In this document: positions 22,383-33,014 of the stretch, piece by piece
Layout: the number at the start of each line of letters is the position of its first letter
Numbering within the stretch: position 1 is the stretch's first letter
Assembly (NCBI GenBank): GCA_029378245.1
Contig: JARKIF010000007.1
Span: 1,240,001-1,304,000, forward strand
Direction: 5' to 3'
Source: Roridomyces roridus
Lineage: Eukaryota; Basidiomycota; Agaricomycetes; Agaricales; Mycenaceae
Length of the DNA stretch: 64,000 bases
The notes under the pieces: model-generated
Told to the model about the DNA's origin: nothing
The model's input: only the letters and a program-made list of their open reading frames with translations
Database searches by the model: none
Made by a program: the position numbers and the translations under genes

Positions 22383-25256
22383 ATGCGATCCACACTCCTC
22401 TGCACGGCCATTTACGCGCTGCATGCCTTGGCGGCTCCCAGCTGGACGTCCACACCATTCAGCCCGCCGTCCATCCCACTTGCTGTTCGCTCGCCCTACG
22501 TAAATACGTGGCTTAAGCAGGGTGCGGGGACCGCACTGAATGACGCCTGGCCAGTTTTCTGGGCGGGCCAGGTGCGTAGTCGCCGATCAATTTCTCCTCA
22601 CTGCTGAACAAGGTCCCAGACTGCTGCGTGGGTCGGTTTCGTCAGCGTGGACGGCAAACCATACTCCTACATGGGCACTCCTTCCGTTGATGGCTCGTCC
22701 TACACGAAGGCTACGCAGAAGAGCATGAACGTATGCGTTTGTTCCGTATCTTGGCTCCAATTAAAGAGTTGTAGTTCACCGCGACGCAAAGCACTTTCGT
22801 CCTGAGCGCCGGCCCCGTCGATCTCACCGTAACGTTCCTCAGTCCCGTCGAGGCAGGTTCGAATTTTTCTCGTCCGTTAATTTACTCAACTCTCCGCCAG
22901 ACTGACTATGTCAAACTCTCCATCCCGTTGTCCTACATGACTGTCGCGGTCACTTCGACCGACGGCAATGCGCACTCGGTCCAAGTTTACTCGGACGTCA
23001 CCGGCGAATGGCTTTCTGGCTCGGATGGCTGGGACATTGAATGGTCGACTACGACCACCGATATCACCAGCCACAAAGTCAGTCTGAAGTACCCAGCCCT
23101 GTATGAGGAGATTGACGACCATATCCAATGTGCGTCGTCTGCTTCGGAATTTTCCCGCTCTGATTATGCTCTCAACAGACGGCTCGCTGTACTACTCGAC
23201 GCTCAGCGGTAAGGGTGTGACCTTCCAGACTGGGCAGGACATTCTCGCTCGCGGTCACTTCCTCAACAACAGTGTGCTTCCCAACACTCGCGACACCAAC
23301 TTCCGTGCGATCGGGTGCGTCCATCTCCTTTCGAATACTTTTTCACTGCTCATAAAGACACCAACAGTGATGTCTGGCCGGTCTTCGCTCTGGCAAAGGA
23401 CTTGGGCTCCGTCAAGTCTGGGTCCGTCACCTTCTCCGTCGGACATATCCGCGATCCCTCTGCTGTGTACATCCTCCCTGGAAACGTGCGGCAGGAGCGG
23501 AGCTTGTACTTCTGGAGCAAGTTCTCGACTGCCGAGTATGTCGTAAGTATTTGTTCATGTTTATACCTCTGAGCGATGCTCAAGACACACAGGTCTCGTT
23601 CTTCCTCAACGACTACGCCGATGCACTCAAAACCGCCAACGCCCTTGACGCACGCATTGCTGCCGATGCCGCCAAGATCTCGCCCGACTACTTTGGCATC
23701 GTCGCGCTGTCGATCCGCCAATCTCTCGCTGCCAACGAGCTCACCATCTCCAAGAACAAGTTGGGACTCGGATGGAACACGAGTGATATCATGCTTTTCA
23801 TGAAAGGTACTTTCGCCTTCCTCGGCCGTGTCCATTTAACCTCAAACGTCGAATAGAAATTTCCAGTGACGGAAACATGAACACCGTCGGTGCGTTTTCG
23901 TCTTTTTTTTTCGTTGATATTGAACCTCACGCGCCAACACAGATGTCATCTTCCCTGCCTCTCCTATCTTCCACTACCTCTACCCCGAGCTCGGCATGGC
24001 TCTCCTTGAGCCGTTGTACCGTTACCAGGCGTCTGGGTTGTACCCCAACAAGTGCGTTCTCTTGTTGACGTTGAAGCGTATATGCGTTGACATGGCACAG
24101 GTGGAGCATTCACGATATGGGTGCGCACTTCCCCAAGGCCATCGGCCACGCTGAGGGTCTCGATGAGGTCCGTCGTGTTCTGCTTTTGCTGTCTCAGGCT
24201 GACATCCTTTCTTCAGGCTATGCCGGTTGTAAGTACATCCCTTGTGTTGGATTGAATTCGCACTCACAGTCACTACTAATTCCTAGGAAGGTTCGTACCA
24301 GACTTTTCCTTCTCACTTTTGCTAACCCGAAGCTTGCAGAGTCCGGAAACATGCTGATCATGGCGTATTCCTTCGCTAAGCAAACAGGCGACTTCTCTCA
24401 AATCAAACGCTACGTTCGTCTTGCCCATTTCATCCGCTCATCTCTTACCTACTCACGTGACTTTAGCGCACGCTCCTCGACCAATGGACGCAATTCCTTA
24501 TCGAGGACTCGCTGATTCCGACCAACCAGCTTTCCACTGACGATTTCGCTGGAACGCTCACGAACCAGACGAACCTTGCCATCAAGGGCATCGTCGGTAT
24601 CCGCTGCATGGCTGAGATCGCCAAGTTGCTCGGAGATACCAAGACGTATAACAACTACAGCTCTATCGCTGCCGACTATGTCACCAAGTGGCAAGTCCTT
24701 GCGAATTCGACGACGGGCCCGCACACTACCCTCAACTGTTAGTGCACTCTTCGCATAGTTTCTCTTTCGCTCATTGACCTGCTTTGCAGTACGGCAACGC
24801 GGACTCTTGGGGGCCAGACCTACAACCTCTTCTTTGACGTTCAGCTTGGTCTCAATCTGTTCCCTGAGTCTCTGTACGAGCAGCAGACTGCCTGGTACAA
24901 GACCCACCTGAGTGAGTTTCGCCGCAAATATCGTGTGTGGGTCTCTGATCCATCTTCTCAGATGAATATGGTCTTCCCCTCGACACCCGGCACACGTACA
25001 CCAAATCGGATTGGACAATCTGGACCGCAGGAATCGTCCGTGACCAGGATTTGCGTGACCAGCTCGTTAGCGCTGTAGCCAAATACGCCGGGGACGGCCT
25101 CAACAGTGACCCATTCTCGGACTGGTACGACACCGTCTCTGGCCAGGTGTCTGGATTCCGGGCACGTCCAGTCGTTGGTGGACATCTTGCTCTGGTGAGT
25201 AGCTCGTCTTGCTAGATTTTTTCAAAGTTGACGCGTCTCTGCAGTTGTTGTTGTAA
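22383..25256 (+). CDS. Secreted glutaminase, GtaA type
   Basis: Extracellular enzyme expected to hydrolyse L-glutamine to glutamate and ammonia. MRSTLLCTAIYALHALAAPS is a signal peptide; an in-frame ATG five codons upstream (22368) is an alternative start. The DUF5127-like N-terminal region runs from PPSIPLAVRSPYVNTWL through AAWVGFVSVDGKPYSY and YVKLSIPLSYMTVAV. The glutaminase core has SWGQTYNLFFDVQLGLNLFP and DGNMNTVDVIFPAFPIFHYL. It also has WSIHDMGAHFPKAIGHAEG, ESGNMLIMAYSFAKQTGD, and the C-terminal SDWTIWTAGIV and DWYDTVSGQVSGFRARPVVG. The last exon codes LLLL then stop. About 12 introns are inferred and no break is seen. Confidence 0.9.
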
Positions 25257-25472
25257 ACTTTCCGCGCAGGGTTTGTACATCCAAAAAAACTGTATATAAT
25301 GGATTATAAAATGAATGTTTCTCCAACCTGTGTTTTTCGTGTACTCGCTCGTGTGCATTCACAATGTGGTGGTCGAAAGTTGAAACTCGCGTGCTATGTT
25401 TGAAATTTCAGGCACGAGCACACGTCGTTAGATAAGGCCCAGCGTTTCTCTTCCTGCTCTATTTCGGTGAAA

Positions 25473-26132
25473 ATGTCGGCCCCCAACGCTCGTAGCCCGC
25501 TGTACGCAACGTTTCTTCACCTGCCATTGTCTGCTTGATAAAAATCCAGCTCTGTTGTGTTCCTCCTGCATGTTGCTCTCGAAATTCCGTTTGCGATCCA
25601 GGGCGTCTGGTCGCCGACCGTCTTTCCCTTCTTGGGACTCAACAATACGACCCTCGTCATTATAAAAGTCCGTCCGCCTGTTCTCTGGCCTTTCCCACTG
25701 TTTCTGAGCAAAGGTCACAGTTGTATGCGGCGCTCACATTAGCGGTTTGCGGGGTTGCCTTCCTCTGCTTCAGCCTCCCCGGTGCGTTAGGGCCTGCGTC
25801 TCCTCAAGATGTTCCTCTCACCCCCTCTTCCTCTCAGAATTCCTCCCGGGAAAACGGGCTCTCGCAATTGGTCTATGCATTTACCACACCACGGCTTCCA
25901 CGATCCTCTACCAAGCTCCGCGGTTCATACCCATGTCCTTTGGCGCTGCCATGGAGGGGTGCGTCCAACCCGTTGCATTCCTGTTACTGTCTTCTTACCT
26001 TTTCCTAGGTTAAAAGTAACCCCGGAGAACGTATGGGGGACGTTGCATGGCATTGTCGGTTTGAGCATGGTCGTCTGGTGGCAGGGCACTGTACACTACT
26101 CGCAAATGCTGCGTGCTGGGCCGCCCCAGTAG
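25473..26132 (+). CDS. Small four-TM membrane protein, unknown function
   Basis: Not recognised. Splicing out introns of about 45-60 nt joins four exons. The protein starts MSAPNARSPLSVVFLLHVAL and continues EIPFAIQGVWSPTVFPFLGL. The second TM region is LYAALTLAVCGVAFLCFSLP, the third ALAIGLCIYHTTASTILYQA, and the fourth VWGTLHGIVGLSMVVWWQGT, ending SQMLRAGPPQ. All donors are GT and all acceptors AG. About 150 aa with four hydrophobic helices and conserved-looking loops (PGKRALAIG, APRFIPMSFG). It may be an ER or organelle membrane protein; the function is open. Confidence 0.68.
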
Positions 26133-26229
26133 GCTCGCAAGGTCGTGTACAAATGCTATTTATCGACCTTATACAACACAATCTACGGATTTACAGTATA
26201 CACTTGACTTCTGCTTGGCATTTCTCTCT

Positions 26230-28014
26230 CTAGGGCTCCGGCACCTCCAGCGCAACTTTCCTCTTGCCCTTGGTATCCTCCGCATAATTCTCATAGAAAT
26301 TACTCTCGTCCTGCCAGGCCCGTCCCCACGTCTGCCTGGGCCGTCCCAAAAGTGAAACGCTGGCTATGCACACCATATGACGCAGGGACGACCTCGAGCA
26401 GATCACCGCGCGCAATTTCGATGGCGGGAATCTCTGATGCGGGGAGACCGATGAGGTACGCCAGCAAGCATCTGATGACAGAGGCGTGACCGATGATCAG
26501 CAGGTCCTCTTTCTCGCGCTCAAGCTCGATGAGGACGGGTTCGAGACGGACTGCATGAGATTGAGCAAGGGATGAGAACCAAGGGAGGCAGCTTACCACT
26601 CAAATCGTGATAACTCTCGGCCCGTGGCGCCCGGAACGCGTATGGGTCCTTCGAGAAGCGTTCCCAGTCTGCAGGGTAGTACTTGCGTGCCTGGTCTGGG
26701 GAGAGTCCGTCCCATATGCCCGGGTTGATTTCGGACATCTGCGGTTTCTCGATGACCTTGACGTTCAGCGAGGGTGTAGAGGTGCGCGGGGCGGCGGCGG
26801 TCGTGGCATCGGGTGTCAAGGGCTCTGAGGAACCCTGAAAGCCGAAAGTCGACACGGAGGGTGAGGCCGATGCTTGGGCGGCGGCTTGGAACGGCCAGGC
26901 GGTATGATGAGCACGTCGCCGTGTCGAGGTCCAGATCTGGTCTTGTGAGTATCAGGAGGCCTCTTAACAATTGTACTTACCACCAATCTTCGATCGCTCA
27001 AGCCCTGTTTCGCGCGACGTTCTACCACAAATTCTTTGAGTCGCTCCGCATAGTCCCAGCCGGGAGGAGATAGATCCGAGTCCGCTTTATACGAGTGCTC
27101 AATCAGGGATTGGCCGGACTAGGTAATTGTCAACGAGATTCCGAGGCGTATGAAGGATACGAACGCGGGCAAAGTATATGGTGCGATAACGGTTGTGGAT
27201 GTTCATCAGGAAAAATACGATCCTCGACTGCAGATAGCCTTGGATGTCCTGCAGAGGCGTCAGTCGCGGAACGGGCGCATATCCCAACTGCACTCACGTT
27301 GACCATGATTTTCTCGCCGACGTTGATTATACGGATAAAGGGCCAAGTAGTCTCTTCCACGGGCTCGTAGTACTTCTCATGATCTCTAATCCGACCATAA
27401 TAATCCTCTACCGCTTTATCTGGATCCCATCCACGGTACTAGTGGCCGTTAGGTCCACGGCGGGCTGGTAGAAGAACAGACGTACATCCGGCGAGGAGAT
27501 CTTGACACTTCTAATATTCCGCTCGATGATTTCCTGATTGTCGCAAAGAGATTCTGGGAGAAAGGTGGATAGATGTCCACATTGAGGCAAGGACAATCCT
27601 ACCGAGCATTACAACATGTATGCCAGCCTTGTCAAACTTCTCTGCGAGGGTCTGGCGTGCCTCGCGCGTTCCATTATTGGCGTCGTATATCACAACCTGG
27701 CCGCCAGTCTCGAAATAATCCCAGATCGTCTGCTCACAGCCCTGAGAGACCCCGTTACGGAGCGCCATGGTCTCTGGGGTCTTCTCTCCGAGGGTGAAAT
27801 AGTCGGGAGGGAGTTTCTGTGCGCCTCCGAGGGTCTTGCGACGGTAATCGCCCAGGGAGACGACCTGGGTCTTGACACCCATCCATCGCAGATATCGTTC
27901 GAGAGCACGCGAAATATGGGTCTTGCCACGAGCAGGGAGGCCAATGGTTATTATGAGGATCTTGCCAGCATGGAAGAGTAGCCCAGAATCTGTTGTATAC
28001 AAAGGCGCGACCAT
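26230..28014 (-). CDS. 6-phosphofructo-2-kinase with degenerate bisphosphatase site
   Basis: Makes fructose-2,6-bisphosphate, the activator of glycolysis. The kinase domain has the Walker A loop IITIGLPARGKTHISRALER, then YLRWMGVKTQVVSLGDYRR, VIYDANNGTREARQ, LCDNQEIIERNIRSVKISSPD, YRGWDPDKAVEDYYGRIRDH and DIQGYLQSRIVFFLMNIHNR. The bisphosphatase domain begins IYFARSGQSLIEHSYKADSD: the phospho-acceptor His of the RHG motif is Ser. The second His is kept (LLIIGHASVIRCLLAYL). A low-complexity insert splits this domain. A 40-nt C-terminal intron gives WGRAWQDESNFYENYAED and the end VALEVPEP. The start at 28014 is about 50 bp from the divergent ATP synthase gene. As in yeast Pfk26, the enzyme is probably kinase-only. 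Confidence 0.9.
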
Positions 28015-28064
28015 GGAGGCAAGGAGAGGACTAGCATCAATCGGATCAATTGACTTTGCTCTCC

Positions 28065-28777
28065 ATGTCTCCCCTGCTGTCGTCGCTGCGCCAGACGCTC
28101 CGTCCGGCACTGAAGCAGTCCGTTCGTTTCAACTCGTCCGCCCCGAAACCCGGCGCAGAGAAAAAGGCCCAAGAGGTCCTTGCCAGCGCACAGAAAACTG
28201 CTGGAGAACTCGGAAAAAACGCAAGCCAGCTATGGACTTCTGCGAAGACCAGCGTCGGTCCTGCTGCTGAAAAGGCCGAAGCCCTCCTCGGATGTACGCG
28301 CAATATCGTCTTGGAATGGTGTTTCCGATTCTCAAAATGCATTTGCAGCCACTCTCCAGCGCCTCGGTCCCACTGGCAAGAAGGCTGCAGAGGTGATCGG
28401 ACGTGCGTGCTTGACCCGTCTCTCTTTCTCTCGTGTGCTTATTCTTTTCTCAGCTGCAAGGCAATCGTTTCTGTACAACTTTGCCGTGGCTCGTGAAATC
28501 GTCAAGCAGGTCTATCGCGCAGAGCTGCAGCCTCCCAAAGACATTGCCACGATCCGCACGGCGTACGAGACGCTCTTCCGCCGTGCCGTTGACATTGGAT
28601 ACTGGCGCAGCATTGTGCAGAGTGGGGAGATTGCCAAGGTCGGAATATATGCAGTCGAGGCGTATGGTATCTTCAAGGTCAGCATTCATTCGCTACATTC
28701 CTTGCTCTGTGCTGAACTTTACGCAGATTGGCGAGATTCTTGGACGGAGACAGCTCGTCGGATATCCTTTACATTAG
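28065..28777 (+). CDS. ATP20: Mitochondrial F1Fo ATP synthase subunit g
   Basis: Inner-membrane subunit of the ATP synthase peripheral region that supports dimerisation and cristae shape. MSPLLSSLRQTLRPALKQS is a basic amphipathic presequence. An Ala/Lys helix follows (KAQEVLASAQKTAGELGKNA), then LGPTGKKAAEVIG. The conserved core is FLYNFAVAREIVKQVYRAEL, QPPKDIATIRTAYETLF, and the membrane stretch near IAKVGIYAVEAYGIFKIGEI. The end is LGRRQLVGYPLH. Four short introns are inferred, including the last, which restores the C-terminus. The start lies about 50 bp from the divergent phosphofructokinase-2 start. Confidence 0.9.
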
Positions 28778-29227
28778 ATCTTTGCTTTGCAGAACGCAAT
28801 ATAGAGTGAAGTACACACCAATCACTTTGAATGACCGTCATGGTTTTCTGCTTCAAGGTCTGTTACGGCCACACCATAGATTGTCTCTTGGATTACGATG
28901 ACCGACTGAGCGTGGTGTAATCGGCTCTCGGGGCACCAAGGTCGAAATATTTCTCGTATAAATTTAGCCAGTCTGACTACTGTGTGCGGCCACAGGACTG
29001 GAGTGGAGTGGAAAGGACCGGGCAATATATCGGGACCAGCGGAACAGGATCTGATGGCGCGCGTCCAGAATTGTAAATGGCGCATCAGGGCGCATCATGA
29101 TTCACGAACTTCACTTCTTGCCACGTGAATCGTCAAGCGACGTTCGGTCCCGGCCTTTTATGTTACGCTATTCGATTTTCCAATCCGCGATGCCGTGGCC
29201 CGCCCCTAGTTTTTGCTTCCAACCGCC
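28778..29227. promoter_or_regulatory. Intergenic upstream of P450-1, with paired GGCGCATCA repeats
   Basis: This 450-bp gap lies between subunit g and the first P450. It contains two copies of GGCGCATCA at 29079-29087 and 29089-29097, about 130 bp upstream of the P450 start. The same motif recurs downstream of that gene. I see no coding signal. Confidence 0.45.
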
Positions 29228-31400
29228 ATGCAGCTCAACCTCTCGACCTTTATCCTCGCTTCATTCGGCCTTTTCGTTCTTCAGAGAATCCTTGCGGTCC
29301 TAAGAGCCTCTCGTGCAAAGGGTCCAAGTCTCTTTCCGAAAGTCTACACGCCCTTCTATCCCGTATCCTTACTGGGTGTTATATTGCCGACCACCGCGTT
29401 CACCACAGGACTCGACTGGCATTGGGTACGCAGGTCAAAAAGTAAGAATACATATCCTCTTCATTGACGATACTGAATGCAGCTTCTAAAAAATAGTTTA
29501 CACTCGAAATGAAACGGTCAACGTATTCCCGATCTTGGGCGGGGCCCCTGGGTTATGGACCTCGAACATGGATGTTGGGCGTCAAATTGCGGCGGGAGGA
29601 CAACGTTCGGATTTCGCCAAACCTGACAGCGCCACTACTTTTTTGCTGTAAGTACAGCTGTTATCCGGATTTCTGCAGTTGATCCCTCACTGTCAGAGCG
29701 TGGGGCATGAATTTACTCGCGGCAAATGGGCAGATGTGGCGCAAGTACAGACGTATAGTCGGCCCTGCCTTCAACGTGGATCTGTCAGTATGTTCCTGTT
29801 CATACATTAGAATTCGTTAACACTTCTTAGCTATAAACTGGTCTGGGCACAGACATCAAGGCTGTACCACGAAATGGTGGAAGAAGAAGGATGGAAAAAC
29901 AAGGATGTCGTTGATATACCGGTCATACAGAGCATCACCAGCAAGGTAAAATGGCCTTGTCTTGAATGCCGTCCGAATTGACACACTACGACAGTTTGCC
30001 TTCCTCGTCATAAGTGCCTGCGGATTTGGATTCCCCACGTCTTGGTTAGTTGAGACGCCCGTTTTTTGCTTGCACTCATCGAATTGTCAGGGCCGCTGGT
30101 TCAGAAGATGCGGATGGAGGCATGTCAGTGCTCCAAGCCCTCGAAGTAGTGACTGAAAGCAACCTCACCGTTCCCTTGGTGCAAATTCCTGTGGTTTCTG
30201 CCGATTCGCAAGTACGAATTTGACAGCGAGTCCCTCGTACTCGACTTATTGGCGTCCAAAGGATCCAACGGACGAAACTGGCTTTTGATCGACTCTTTCA
30301 ATTCATGCATGAACAAGTGGCTGAACGGAAAGCCGAGGTCGCTTCTGGTGCTGGAGACGTCCGGAAAGACGCCTTTACAACTATGGTCAGATCAAATGTG
30401 AACGAGGACGCCAAATATCGACTGGACGATCAAGAATTGGTCGGTATCAATCCATCTCACTTGGCATTCAGGTTTTCTGAGTATGAGAACAGATCGGAAA
30501 TATTTTCATACTGATGCTCGCTGGCCACGGTATGCATTTCCCGCTCTAATGTTTCATTGCGTAACACGCAATAGACAGTACGACTCACGCCTTAGCCGCC
30601 GCGCTCTGTTTCATGGCCGCTCATCCAAACATTCAAGACGAAGTCGTGGAGCAGATCAACTCGGTGGCTGGCCTTGACCGCGAATTGGCAAGTTTCGTCT
30701 CTTTTGCAAATGTCGATTCTGGCTAATTGCGGCTTATTCAGGAATTCGACGACTACTCCAAGCTGGACAAGGTCCTCGCCATCTTTTACGAGGCAGCGCG
30801 GATGTTCCGTAGGTCTTCTTTCAGCCAATCTTCATACCAATGCCTGAGGGTAATTTTGGCCAGCTGCTGCGCATGTGATGATACGTGAGGCAACTGAGGA
30901 CACGGTTCTTACCATCCCCAACCCCGTCGGCCAGGAGGGCAGCCAGACGATCCCGATTGCCAAGGGTACAGCTGTCAGTCCAGTCCACACTTGCAAGAAG
31001 CACCGATCTAACTAGTTTCTATGTAGGTCACGGTAGACATGGTTGGCGTCCGTGAGCATCGACACCTTTCTCTTTGGATCCAAGCCTCATTTTTCCTGCA
31101 GAATATAATCCTCGTTATCTCGAAGACCCGCACTTGTACAAGCCTTCCCGGTGGTACGGCCTCCCGACGGACTCGGAGTCTTTCATGGCGTTTAGCGTCG
31201 GATCCAGAGCATGCATAGGCAGACGCTTTGCCACGGTCGAAGCAACTTGCTTGCTCGCCAACATGCTGCGTGATTGGAGAGTCCAACCGCTGCTTCGGGA
31301 GGGAGATACTGCGGCGAACTGGGAAGCGCGTATCGGTGGCAAAATGGCTGTCACGCTCGGAATCACTGATATGCCGATACAACTTGTGCGCAGAAAGTGA
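29228..31400 (+). CDS. Cytochrome P450 monooxygenase 1 (possible frameshift)
   Basis: Membrane-bound heme monooxygenase. The N-terminal anchor is MQLNLSTFILASFGLFVLQR. Conserved blocks are FGFPTSW (helix B-C region), ELIGNIFILMLAGHDSTTHA (I helix, A-G-x-D/E-T-T type), FYEAARMF (K helix ExxR) and YNPRYLEDPHLYKPSRW (meander). The heme loop is FSVGSRACIGRRFATVE, with the Cys ligand. Donors are GT except one GCAAGT donor after LDREL. Near 30165 the frame breaks: the conserved FLWFLPIRK block is out of frame with the upstream ESNLTVP, a net 2-nt shortfall against P450-2. A 50-nt intron (GTGCAA...TTGACAG) could restore the frame but would drop that block. Substrate unknown. Confidence 0.8.
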
Positions 31401-31401
31401 T

Positions 31402-31422
31402 GGCGCATCAGTGGGCGCATCA
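31402..31422 (+). repeat. GGCGCATCA direct-repeat pair downstream of P450-1
   Basis: Copies at 31402-31410 and 31414-31422, right after the P450-1 stop codon. The same 9-mer is paired upstream of P450-1 (29079, 29089) and occurs once at 32348-32356, overlapping the orphan gene start. The role is unknown. Confidence 0.6.
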
Positions 31423-31691
31423 AAATAGGCGGGATATCATTCGCTTTACTACGGAGGGAGATACAGTAATTTAATCATTATTTTAACTTCTGTGAGCTTG
31501 GAAATGGAGTTCAGGTCATGAGGGAGATATGCACGAGGAACACCCACCTGCAACATTCGTATTGCTTGGATATGAGAAGGGTGTTGAATGTGTAACTGAG
31601 AACGCTGAAGCGGAAATGAGGAAAAGGCTGCCAGTAAATGCACAAACGTACCGACAAAAAATGGCCAAATCGTTACTTGACAGCGAAACAT

Positions 31692-32354
31692 CTACGACTC
31701 GGTTGCATTGTAGCGACCTAGTGCTACTCGAGTCTTCTTCAAAAGCGGCCGAGGAACATCTGGTAGCGGCCACGGGCGGGGCTTGTTGGGTGGATATGAG
31801 ATCGGGGCGGGAGGAGGGAGCGGTTTCGTGCTCATAGTGTTGCGGCGTGGGATACCGCTCGGTTTGACAAGGGGTCTAAGGGCTGTCGTGGCTGCGCGTG
31901 CACGACTGTGTGGTGGAACGATGGGTGGGATGTTTTCGGAGTCATGGATGTCAGTGGCATCGCCGCTGTGGATCACGGCGAAGGATTTCGCAGGTAATAC
32001 GGTGGGAGAAGGAATAGACGCGGTGCGCGAGAAGGGTATCCAGACGATCTGCAGGGTCCGGGATGGCGGTGGATGCAACGAGTGAGCGAGGGCAGCTAAT
32101 TCCTTTGCCAACGCCTCAAGCGCATCGGGGAGGAACTTTTCATCTCTGGAAAGGGTGCGCCAGCTCCGAAAACGACACAGGACTTGAGGTAGAATCTGCT
32201 CGACTGAAAACTGGGAGTAGGCCGCCAAAACGTAGGATAGCGCGAAGAGAAAATGAGCCGAATGAGCCGATGATTGCTCATGTAGATGCTGGCGAATGGT
32301 ATCCAAAAGGGACTGCTCCAGTGCACGATGAGTCGAGTCCATGAGAGGGCGCAT
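31692..32354 (-). CDS. Hypothetical protein, about 220 aa, next to the transposon
   Basis: Not recognised. A single open frame starts MRPLMDSTHRALEQSLLDTI (a second Met four codons on is an equally good start). The N-terminal half looks helical and folded (HFLFALSYVLAAYSQFSVEQ, LPDALEALAKELAALAHSL). The C-terminal half is Pro-rich and basic (STKPLPPPAPISYPPNKP) and ends KKTRVALGRYNATES. Its start is 86 bp from the left end of the inserted KDZ element, so its promoter was separated from its former neighbour by the insertion. Confidence 0.5.
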   Translation of the reverse strand: MRPLMDSTHRALEQSLLDTIRQHLHEQSSAHSAHFLFALSYVLAAYSQFSVEQILPQVLCRFRSWRTLSRDEKFLPDALEALAKELAALAHSLHPPPSRTLQIVWIPFSRTASIPSPTVLPAKSFAVIHSGDATDIHDSENIPPIVPPHSRARAATTALRPLVKPSGIPRRNTMSTKPLPPPAPISYPPNKPRPWPLPDVPRPLLKKTRVALGRYNATES

Positions 32355-32432
32355 CAGTGGCTGTGACGACGCGTCTCTTCAAACCATCATGTGTCCCATT
32401 TTCCGAAATAGGACTGGCGTTTATTTCCGTGC

Positions 32433-32440
32433 TTTCCCAG
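32433..32440. repeat. Target site duplication, left copy (TTTCCCAG)
   Basis: Eight bases, TTTCCCAG, directly flank the left inverted repeat. The identical octamer flanks the right end at 41907-41914. An 8-bp duplication is what I recall for the KDZ/Zisupton group. Confidence 0.93.
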
Positions 32441-32831
32441 CACCTGATCAGCCCTTGAAACAGTACTAGTTAGAGGCGGATGATGGAGGGTGCTCCCCCT
32501 CTAACTAGTGGGATTTTCAGTAGTCCTCTATGCCGCCGTTAATTACCCTCAACTCACCTGTATATAGTAGCCAGAGAATGTACCTTTTGGGAGAGGCTCG
32601 GCCGTGGCTGCCATCAAGGTCCCATCACGGGTGATCTTCGGTGCTGACGTCGTCGCGTGGCTGCATCGCCGCTCAACGCCATCACTCCCGCCATGTGTCA
32701 GATCATTCGGATATCATTCCCGCCCGCCCTCGCCGCTGTCGACGGCGCGCTCGCCCTTCCCGCCCGCCTAAAATCCCAAATAAATTAGGGTGCATGTATA
32801 ATGCATAAATAAATGTTTTCGCTTAATAAAA
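32441..32831 (+). repeat. Left terminal inverted repeat of the KDZ element, 391 bp
   Basis: Pairs with 41516-41906 in inverse orientation over its full length without gaps. I count two mismatches: C versus T in GATCATT(C/T)GG and in GATAT(C/T)ATTCCC. It contains a subterminal 12-bp inverted repeat, a GC-rich CCCGCCCGCC block, and an AT-rich inner end (TAATGCATAAATAAATG). Confidence 0.95.
32465..32509. repeat. Subterminal palindrome in left inverted repeat
   Basis: ACTAGTTAGAGG (32465-32476) and its reverse complement CCTCTAACTAGT (32498-32509) are separated by 21 bases. The same hairpin is present in the right repeat near 41838-41882. Paired subterminal sites like this often bind transposase; that role is an inference. 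Confidence 0.75.
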
Positions 32832-33014
32832 GCGCGTGCGCCGCCTTTCGTCGCCTGTCATCGCCAATATCTCACATTGGTAGTCTTTCAAGAGAACGTT
32901 CAAAGGCATACGACGGCATATATTAAAAGACCTGAAAACGTGTACATGTAGCGCAAAGCATATGTAATTAAAAAAATGGACAACGGCTAGGCAGCTTGAA
33001 GGCACCGCTCATGA

